From positions 193,690-257,689 of the forward strand of contig NMRA01000479.1 of assembly GCA_002633005.1 (NCBI GenBank): 64,000 bases of DNA, given 5' to 3'. Below the pieces are notes generated by a model that was not told the origin of the DNA, did not search any database, and saw only the letters and a program-made list of their open reading frames with translations. Position 1 is the first letter of the stretch; the number at the start of each line of letters is the position of its first letter. The stretch comes from Phoronis australis (lineage: Eukaryota > Phoronida > Phoronidae). Of the stretch, positions 56,176-64,000 are shown piece by piece. Made by a program: the position numbers and the translations under genes.

Positions 56176-56862
56176 ATGTGCCTACATATTGATATGTGGA
56201 CGAATTACGCCGTCATCTCCGTCCGTCCGGCATCCATCCGGCGTCCAGTGTCCAGCGTCGGCTGCTCTACCTCCAAAACTCTTTGACATACGTTCATGAA
56301 ATTATGCACAAAAGTCATGTGTTTCTATCGTGGATGGGACAGCATGAGCAATCTTTCAGACGGATCCGACTACCGGTGTGCCCCATAGTGGCAATTTTAG
56401 TTTTTTACGCTTACCTCTATATCTTCAAAGGTTCTCACCGTAACTTCATAAAATTTGGAATATAGGCACCTATTAGTGAGATGGTGCTGTTCTCCCGTTT
56501 TCGGATGGATTCGACATAGTTTGTGCCACCTAGTGGCCATTTTTGCAGTTTTCGTGTCTTTTTTGGCGTCCACCCCTCTATCAACCAAACTGCTCTAAGG
56601 ATGATTGTGAAAATTGGCATTATGTTTTTATTATGAAGAGGACGGCTGACAACGATTTTCCGACGATTTTGACTACTGTGGCGCCACCTAGTGGCAGTTT
56701 GCGCCCATGGCTGTCTCCTAAACTGTTGGCAGGATCTTTACTACATTCTGCAAGTATATTTATATGATGTTGACAATGGATGACGATGACTTTCAGACCG
56801 ATCTGACTACCGGCGTGCCCCTTTTTGGCAATTTATTTTTTTGTTTACCTCTTTATCTAGTT
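56176..56862 (+). mobile_element. Family A copy A4, truncated
   Basis: Left palindrome ATGTGCCTACATATTGATAT then CGTCATCTCCGTCCGTCCGG. Modules have exact CTCF-type cores GTGCCACCTAGTGG (56523) and GCGCCACCTAGTGG (56681). It is cut off by the left end of the next copy at 56863. Confidence 0.75.
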
Positions 56863-57716
56863 GTATGTGGACGCATTATGCCGTCATCTCCGTCCGTCTG
56901 TCCGTCCCGCGTCCGCTGCTCTGTCTCCAAAACGCCTCAACGTATGCTTGTGAAATTTTGCACATGTGTTTCTTCCGTGGATGGGACAGCATAAGCGAAC
57001 TTTCGGACGGATGCCACTACTGTGGTGCCCTCTAGTGGCAATTTTAGTTTTTTACGTTTACCTCTGTTTCTTCAACAAAAGTCCTCAACGTATTTTCATA
57101 AAATTTGAAATATAGGCACCTATTAGTGAGATCAAGCTATCTTCCCATTTTTGCATGGATTTGATATAGTTTGTACCACCTAGTGGCCATTTTTACTGTT
57201 TTTTGTCTTTTTTGGCGTCCATCCCTCTATCAACCAAACCGCAATAAGGATGATTGTGAAAATTGGCATGTATGTTCTTACTACGAAGCTGACGATTATT
57301 TTCCAATGACTTCGACTACTGTGTCGCCTCCTAGTGGCAATTTTGTTTTGTTTTGCGCCCATAGCTGCAACTCCTAAACTTACTGCAGGATCTTTATTAA
57401 ACTTAGTAATTGTATTAATATGAAGCTAACAACAGATGACGACGTCTTTCAGGTGGATCCAATGAAGGCTGTGTCCCAAAGTGGCAATTTCATTATTTTT
57501 TGTTTTCCTTTGTTTCTCTGAAGTTTCTTGACAGATTTTTATGAAATATGCTGAATAGCTTTCTATTAAAGAAGCGATGACATGTACCTGTTTTCAGATG
57601 GATTGGATGTTTTTTGCCCTCTTGTGGCTATTTTTGTGAAACAAATAAACAATCGTAGAAGCACTCCATTTGTGGTGCATTCATGGGCGCATTTCAACGC
57701 TTTGGTTGCTCTTGTT
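56863..57716 (+). mobile_element. Family A copy, left half-palindrome to complete right end
   Basis: It starts GTATGTGGACGCATTATGCC, with a short GTCC tract, core GTGCCCTCTAGTGG at 57025, and right end ATGGGCGCATTTCAACGC followed by CTCTTGTT (57716). It is tandem to the preceding truncated copy. Confidence 0.75.
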
Positions 57717-57774
57717 CAACATATTGTGTAATACAAACTCCATTTAATATGTTAAAAATGTGTTGAATCCAGCT

Positions 57775-58053
57775 CAGGCTCTGCTTTCAGGCGGATCCAG
57801 CGGACTCTGTGCCCACTAGTGGCAATTTCATTTTTTTGTTTCCTTTGTTTCTCTGAAGTTCCTTGACAGTTTTTTATGGAGTTTGGTAAATAGCTTTCTA
57901 TTAAGGAAGCGATGGCATGTTCCCATTTTCAGATGGGTTGGACGTTTTTTCGCCCTCTAGTAGCTATTTTTATGAAACAAATAAACAACCCTAGAAGCAC
58001 TCCATTTGCGGTGCATTCGTGTGCACATTTCAGCACTCCGCGTTGCTGTTGTT
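57775..58053 (+). mobile_element. Family A right-end fragment
   Basis: GGCGGATCCAGCGGACTCTG, GTGCCCACTAGTGGCAATTT, then the conserved tail ACAAATAAACAACCCTAGAA and the hairpin region GCACTCCGCGTTGCTGTTGTT. A further module scrap lies at 58068-58130. Confidence 0.7.
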
Positions 58054-58137
58054 TATGAAGTTAGGTTAGCAAATTTTTCCTTTTTGTGATGGATTCAACA
58101 TATTCTACACCAACTAGTGGTCATTTTAATTATTTTT

Positions 58138-59450
58138 ATGCGCCCACATATTTATATGTGGACGCATTATGCCGTCATCTCTGTCCGTCCGGCGTCCGCT
58201 GCTCTATCTCCAAAACGCCTTGATGTATGTTCATGAAATTTTGCACATGTGTCCCTTCTTGGATGGGACGGCATGAGTGAACTTTCGGATGGATCCGACT
58301 ACCGGTGTACCCTCTAGTGGCAATGTTAGTTTTTTACGTTTACCTCGGTATCTTCAAAATAATAATAATTGCAGGCGGTCTGATGCACGTTGTACCAGAC
58401 GTGCGCAGGCCCATTGCACTGATCACCTGGAAATATTTTTGTGCTTTATTAATATATAGCTAAAACCGAGCTGAGGAGCTAGAAACCTGACTCAAGGGTC
58501 TAGCAGTGTGGCGCAGTGTCTTCAAAAGTCCTGTGTGGATTTTCATAAAATTTGGCAAGATGACGCTATCCTCCTGTTTTCGGATGGATTTGATATATTT
58601 TGCGCCACCTAGTGGACATTTTTACAATCAAACCGCTCAAAGGATGATTGTGAAAATTGGCATGTATGCTCTTACTATGAAGTGGACGGCGAACGATGAT
58701 TTTCCGATGACTTCGACTACTGTGGCACCTCTTAGTGGCATTTTTTTTTGCGTCTATGGCTGTATCTCCTAAACCATTTGCAGGATCTTTGCTGAATTTA
58801 GTAAGTGTATTTATATGATGTTAACAACAAAGGACAATGACTTTGGAACAGATCTGACTACTGGTATGCCACCTAGTGGCAATTTTATTTTTTTACTTTT
58901 ACCTCTATGTTCAAAGGTCCTCAACGTATTTTCATAAAATTTGGAAAACAGGCATCTGTTAATGAGTTGACGCTATCTCTCCATTTTCAGATGGATTCGA
59001 CCTAGTTTGAGCCACCTAGAGGCCATTTTTACTGTTTTCAAGTCTGTTTTTTGGCGTACGCTCGTCTATCAACTAAACCGCTGTCAGGGTAATTGTGAAA
59101 ATTGGCATGTATGTTAAATTTTTACTATGAAGTGGACAGCTGATGGTGATTTTCCGATGATTTCGACTACTGTGGCGTCTCCTGGTGACAGTTTTGTTTT
59201 CTTTTGCGCTCATGGCTGTATCTCCTAAACCGTTTGCAAGATCTTTACTTAAATTAGCAAGTGTATTCATGTGATGTTGACAACGGACGACGAATTTCAG
59301 ACGGATTTGAGTATTGGTGTGCCCCCTAGTGGCAATTTTAGTTTTTTACGTTTACCAGTCTGTATCTTCAAAGGTACTCAACAGATTTTCATAAAATTTT
59401 GAATATAGGCATCTATTGGTGAGATGTTGCTATCGTCCTGTTTTTGGATT
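58138..59450 (+). mobile_element. Family A copy A5, right end lost before the homeodomain exon
   Basis: Full left palindrome ATGCGCCCACATATTTATAT, short GTCC tract, modules with exact CTCF-type cores at 58602 and 59319 and weaker ones at 58310, 58720, 58866 and 59180. It fades out at about 59450, only 70 bp before the POU6 homeodomain exon. It contains the SINE-like insert at 58360-58518. Confidence 0.78.
58360..58518 (-). mobile_element. SINE-like insertion with 9-bp target duplication
   Basis: It is flanked by the exact direct repeat TCTTCAAAA (58351-58359 and 58519-58527), the family A phrase at this site. On the minus strand it ends in an ATT-rich tail (AATTATTATTA), like the 3' tail of some SINEs. 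A tRNA-type head is not clear. A related fragment lies at 52479-52621. Confidence 0.75.
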
Positions 59451-59520
59451 ATTATTACTGGGCACTAGTTGCCCTGTGGAAGCATTCAGCTATTGAGTTT
59501 AGCACCATTTTCTTTATTAG

Positions 59521-59615
59521 TGAGCCATCAAAAAAGAGAAAGAGAAGAACTTCATTCACACCACATGCTGTTGATGTTCTGAATGAATTCTTTGAAAGAA
59601 ACACACATCCCTCTG
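59521..59615 (+). CDS. POU6 exon 8 (visible), N-terminal half of the homeodomain
   Basis: Acceptor CTTTATTAG, donor TCTG then GTAAGT. Residues 367-397 are EPSKKRKRRTSFTPHAVDVL then NEFFERNTHPS, against human EPSKKRKRRTSFTPQAIEAL then NAYFEKNPLPT. The basic N-terminal arm and helix 1 are intact. The split codon gives S before and G after. Confidence 0.97.
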
Positions 59616-60099
59616 GTAAGTTGTACAGTTGTAATCTGTCCTTATGCTACCTTGTGTTGATTTGGTGTGTGGTGACTTTAGTGTGCGGTATTCCTTATGG
59701 TTTATACCCAGGAATGGAGGAATGAAAAAGGTAAGGGGTACATGGTAATGATAAGTTCTCTACAGTCTGGGACACGGTATGGTGGACAATCAAAATTTTA
59801 TTTTCATGTGTTTCATAAACGATAAGTAACAAGAAAGTAAGGCAGCTTCATCTTTGTCCAGCTGAGTGCAGCTGTACCTATCACCAGACAATGTTTTGTT
59901 AAACTGCAAGCATTTTATAAAGAGCTTTTGAAATATGAACAGACAATTTTGGCATTTACTTTTGATGGAAATGAGCGTAGCTGAACATAAGATTTTGGTG
60001 ATTTGACGTGTGAATGATTGTTTTCAGTCAGATTTATGAGTGACATAAAACACTTGGATGACAAGAAACTAAATGAGCATTAATTATATAAAGTGATAA

Positions 60100-60200
60100 G
60101 CGTTCAACATCAAGAGGTCATGTGATCATAGACTCTATATAGTGATAAGCGTTTGATGTCAAGTCACGTGATCATTGACTCTAGATAGCGATAAGCTCGA
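60100..60200. repeat. About 57-bp tandem repeat, two copies
   Basis: GTGATAAGCGTT(C/T)GA and TCATGTGATCATAGACTCTA (second copy TCACGTGATCATTGACTCTA) are repeated once in the last POU6 intron, with a partial third copy at 60200. Confidence 0.75.
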
Positions 60201-60327
60201 CAATAGACTGAATTGGCTTTGATTGTATAAAGTGGTGCACTTTCCTTGTGGCTATCTGTCTGCAATTTGTATTCTAAGTAGTGTGTGAAGTAATATACTG
60301 CCAATTGAATGAAGCTCTGTTCTTAAG

Positions 60328-60638
60328 GTGCTGAAATGACAGAGATGTCGGACAAACTGAACTACGATCGGGAAGTTATTCGAGTGTGGTTCTGTAACAA
60401 ACGGCAAGCTTTGAAGAACACTATCAAACGACTGAAAGCTTCGGAAAATTTCAGTCATGAAGCTTACTCCCGTGAAATTGGCGACGTTTATCCCGTCTCG
60501 TCATCTGAAAGTGCAATGGAGAAATCATCTAGTGATGAAAGTCAGGGTTACGTGATTAATGCCAGAGACAGTCTACCCATAACGACAATGGAGACGCCCA
60601 CGTCCAAGACACAGGGTGCGACGATGGTAACTTCTTGA
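60328..60638 (+). CDS. POU6 last coding exon: homeodomain C-terminal half, tail and stop
   Basis: Acceptor TTCTTAAG. It completes the split G codon, then AEMTEMSDKLNYDREVIRVW and FCNKRQALKN (human QEITEIAKELNYDREVVRVW). Helix 3 keeps W48, F49, C50, N51 and R53 (residues 418-423); C50 is the POU signature. Position 52 is K where vertebrate POU6 has R. A 70-residue Ser/Glu/Thr-rich tail follows, and the stop is at 60636-60638. The tail is longer than in POU6F1. Confidence 0.97.
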
Positions 60639-62455
60639 TGCAGCAAGTTTGGAATGGTGCATTGTGGAATATCTGGCAACCATATTTAATGCTGAGAGAG
60701 AAATAGAAGGCAGAAGTTGAAACATTTCTGTGTAAGTCATCTTGTGTATTATTGTCTTGTGTTGTCTAGTGATGTTTGCTTGACATGGATATCCTTTGCA
60801 ATGCATATCTGCATAATCCTTCAAGTTGCCATAAATATTTCAGTGGCTCTGACTAGGTATTGTATCAGAATCACAAATTTGACCTCTTTGTGTCTAATGA
60901 GGTATCTTGTTGCTATGGTATGTCTCCCAAAACATTTCAAGCCCCATTGATGAACCTCACATTGACCATATTACGATGTAGCAACCCATTTAAGTGAAAT
61001 GTTCTTGTCAGCTATGCTTAACAGGAACACCAAGTGCTGTGTTGTGGGCTGAACGGGTGTAATATCTTTGTTGTTAAATTATGAAAGTATTTATTATATA
61101 AGAGTTGTGCCACAAAGTGGTTTTGTTGTGAAATATTGCAACTTGCATTATTGAGAAGCCCATTCGTGTAGTGTAATTAAGACTGAATCGTTCAATGTTT
61201 AGACTTTTTGGGTACCATAGTGTTTTTGCTTGGCAGTATTCAGTACTGTTGGATTGATCTGATGTTTTAGTTAAGGTTACATAGGACCCTATAAAAATGG
61301 CCAAATTTGGCTGATTTTGGAACTAACATATCTCAGAAATGGCTGATTAGATTCATGCGTAACTTTCAGACACCATACTTTATGCACTGTTCTCAGAAAT
61401 GCTGTTGGGAATTAGTTTTAAAAGTTCCATTTTTGCATGAGGTGCTACCAAATAGATTTTCATGAATTTTTTTTTTAATTGCACAAAACAAAAATGAAAT
61501 ATTTTAGAAAATTGTGACAGCATTTTTGATGTCTCACCTTGAACATTCATATGAAATACAATTTGTTCATGTTGTTGATACCATTTGTTCATGTTATTGA
61601 TACCATTGTTTTGCTGTCAATGTGTCATTCTTTTTTGCTAATTTTTACTAAAAAGACCATAACCCAATGAAGATGAGATTGGTAAGAAGTCAAAAAATAC
61701 AGAAAATATATACTTTTACTGAGTTAAAATCTATAGTTTGGTAAATGAATAGAATTGTTGATAAGATACTACTTAAGATCCAAACTTGTTGCTTTCTATC
61801 ATTTAATGTTTTATACATTAAATGTATTCTTTTGGCTTTTCTCACTGGTGTCAGCTGTGATGTTAACATTGTGTATGTATATTTTGATGGAAATTATGTT
61901 GTAGGCATATAATGGTACATGTCTAGTCACTACTAGATACATAGATATGACTGGTATGAGTTTACCATATTGTTAGATTAGTCTACCATTGTTGTGAGTG
62001 CAACAACCAGTGTGGGTCACTTCCACTTTGAGACCACAGGTGTCTGTGTTTGAGACCACAGGTGCCTGTGTTTGAGACCACAGGTGCCTGTGTTTGAGAC
62101 AGGTATTCTAGCTTTTAGTAGCTGTGAATGATATACTCACATAGAACATTTATTGAACGTAGTGCTATCCAATTTCATCTTGTGCTGATTATCTACTTGA
62201 TTGCTTATTTTTCCAAAATGGTATTATAGGACATGTCTTTCTTGCTTATGACAAAAGCTGAGGATCTTACAAGAGGTTAAACAACTGTTGAAAACGTGAT
62301 AACCATTTATTTCTGTCATTAAAAAGGATCAACAGGTCACTTGGAAGGGTCAGCCAACCTTTTTAAAATTGATGACTTATTTACTAACGTTTTTACCGTG
62401 AGTGATCTGTTTCAGGTTGGGAGTCATTTATCATTTGCTCTCATAGAAGATTTTG
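60639..62455. other. 3' flank of POU6
   Basis: No canonical AATAAA was seen in the first 1.1 kb. An ATTAAA variant lies at 61817-61822. There is no other gene. A 25-bp repeat (GAGACCACAGGTGCCTGTGT) occurs three times at 62030-62100. Confidence 0.5.
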
Positions 62456-62464
62456 AGCCTTATT

Positions 62465-63717
62465 ACTCTGCGTGTGTAAGCGCAGAGTCCTGTTGTTCCT
62501 TGGTTTTCTTCAATTTTATTCTTATTCTTCTTATTCTTATTCTTCTTATTCTTCTTCCGACCAACTTTGAGGCTTAATAACTCCAAATTGGGTGCAGGTA
62601 CAGTCTTTAAATTCAGCATATGATTTTTGACAGTACATAAATTTTGATTGGTTATATAATCATATTCCATATTGCACCGGAAGAGGTCGTTTGGTGCAAA
62701 GGTCATATAATTTTCAAAATGCTACTCCTTCAGTTTTAAAGCTATCGTTTTCAAATTCGGTGCACAGGTATAAGTCAACATGACAATTTAAGAAATTACT
62801 TTTCTAAGTAATCGGGTCATCCAATCAGGTGAAATAGGTCAAAGGTCATTAGGTGCAAACTAAAATTTTGAGCTAGACATTTCAAATTAACAGGTCTGAT
62901 TGGCACAGGAAATTCAATTCGGAATCCAAAATTTCAGGTCATTTAGTGCAAACATGGGGTCATTAGGTGCATTTTTCTTCTGAAAATTTGACCTTTTCAT
63001 TCAGCAAGTATTCTGATGTGTCAACCGTCAGACAACTGTGATTCTCAGCTTTAAACATATTTTTCATGGGCTTTGCATTAATTCTCCTAAAGATGCTTAT
63101 AATGCACCGGATAGGATCAATTAGTGCAAAGGTCATGTAACGTTTAAAATGTTATATCTCTTACGTTTTTCAAGGAATTCTTTTCAATTTCAGCACACTT
63201 GGGTAAGTCAACATGCCAATTGAATACCCTACTTTACTTCGCAATAGGCCTAACCAATCAGAAAAAATAGGTCAAAGGTCATTGAGTGCAAACTAAAATT
63301 TTGAGCTAGAGACTTCAAAATTACATATCTGTTTACTAAGTGCGACTGAGTTTGAATTCTAAATTTCCAGGTCATTTGGTGCACCCATGGGTCATTAGGT
63401 GCATTTTTCTTCTGAAAGTTTGACCAATTCACTCATCTTGTATTCTGATGTGCTTAAAGTCAGCATCTGTGATTTTTAGCATTAACTACACTTTTAATCG
63501 AGTTAACATTTACTCCCTCATCGGCGCTCATAATGCACCGGAAGAGGTCAATTATTGGAAAGGTCATCAAAAAATTAATGTATAATTTCTCCTACAATTT
63601 TAAAGAATTCTTTTTCATATTGGTAAATGGGTTGCTGTCAGTAACTTTCCATAATAATTCCAGTAATACGCAGGCGCAGAGTCCCTTATTGTCACCCCGT
63701 GACGATAATCTTTCTAG
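62465..63717 (+). mobile_element. Family B element (Helitron/HINE-like) with about 430-bp tandem units
   Basis: Left hairpin ACTCTGCG / CGCAGAGT (62465-62488). Right end: GCGCAGAGTCCC, then the hairpin TTATTGTCAC-CCC-GTGACGATAA (63686-63708) and CTAG at 63714-63717, as expected of a Helitron 3' end (hairpin, short spacer, CTRR). Between them are three units of about 430 bp, marked by AATGCACCGGA(A/T)(A/G)GG at 62673, 63101 and 63531. The units are full of AGGTCA half-sites and two perfect AGGTCAAAGGTCA. Architecture mirrors family A. No coding capacity. Confidence 0.7.
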
Positions 63718-63719
63718 TT

Positions 63720-64000
63720 TTGTTTTGTTGTTTATTGATTTCCAGTTTGGGTTGTGAGCAAGAAGAAATGTCCCTTCAAGATAATTTTAGTGACATCTGT
63801 TGTCATGGTAATGATGGAAATACATGTGTTGTCATGGTATTCCAGGTATAGTGATGTCTTTAAGTTGTGTGCTACTGGTGGTGCTCAGTCCTCATGTCTT
63901 TAGCAGTAAACAATGTTCCCATGCCTGCTAACAAATGGTGTGTTGACCTTGTACCTATATGTAGGGTAGAGTCACACTTCCAGTTGTGCAGTGGTTTGGT
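63720..64000. other. Right-edge stretch
   Basis: No feature recognised. Confidence 0.5.

Larger units (their letters stand above)
34797..60638 (+). other. POU6-class homeobox gene, nine visible exons
   Basis: Nine exons (138, 165, 122, 147, 223, 178, 126, 95 and 311 bp) joined at GT-AG borders give one 500-residue frame with consistent phases (1,1,0,0,1,2,2,1). Order: Gln-rich and Ala-rich transactivation-like N-terminus (1-100), Ser/Thr/Pro-rich linker (101-275), POU-specific domain (about 280-355), homeodomain (371-430) and a 70-residue tail. Sequence in both DNA-binding domains is nearest to POU6F1/POU6F2, a class of nuclear transcription factors expressed in nervous tissue of animals. 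The 5' end is missing: the first visible exon opens in phase without a Met. The introns are rich in transposons. Confidence 0.95.

Overview
The window is repeat-rich nuclear DNA from an animal, most likely a marine invertebrate. It shows intron-split coding exons with GT-AG borders, a bilaterian-type POU class 6 homeobox gene, a CR1/Jockey-type LINE, and many TIR transposons. I cannot name the species: candidate groups such as hemichordate, lancelet, mollusc or echinoderm cannot be separated without a database search. Two runs of N (18610-18743 and 39386-39975) and a single N at 35394 show a draft assembly.

Host genes. The main gene is a POU6-class transcription factor on the + strand (homologue of POU6F1/POU6F2). 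Nine exons between 34797 and 60638 join in phase to give 500 residues: a Gln/Ser/Thr/Pro-rich N-terminal part, the POU-specific domain (exons 46738-46915 and 48051-48176) and the homeodomain (exons 59521-59615 and 60328-60638). The 5' end is not certain. A Kozak-type ATG exon at 5215-5248, in a promoter-like stretch, has a compatible splice phase. At the left edge a minus-strand ORF (1597-2010) encodes a BORCS8-like subunit of the lysosome-positioning BORC complex, followed by a possible first exon of another minus-strand gene (1437-1478).

Mobile DNA. 7.2-15 kb: minisatellites, TIR elements and a hAT-like element. 15.1-17.0 kb: a hAT element with a perfect 8-bp target duplication. 17.0-22.5 kb: a THAP-bearing, TTAA-flanked (Kolobok-like) element, a decayed LINE, then a second TTAA-flanked THAP family. 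28.4-30.1 kb: a less decayed Kolobok-like element in which a THAP gene and a P2X7-type cysteine-rich 'Z-ballast' gene converge. 30.3-34.6 kb, 37.9-41.6 kb and 48.3-59.5 kb: many copies of one non-autonomous family (family A here), built of about 145-161-bp modules that each carry a CTCF-like motif. 62.4-63.7 kb: a second family (B) with about 430-bp units carrying perfect DR1 nuclear-receptor sites.

The 11.3-kb POU6 intron between the POU-specific domain and the homeodomain is almost wholly transposon. One family A copy there is split by a roughly 4.3-kb THAP element (itself carrying another TIR element) and by a further TIR element, and a neighbouring family A copy carries a SINE-like insert. 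The most interesting signals are the motif-loaded repeat families A and B, the THAP plus Z-ballast element, and a four-fold tandem array of 5' splice sites at a POU6 exon.
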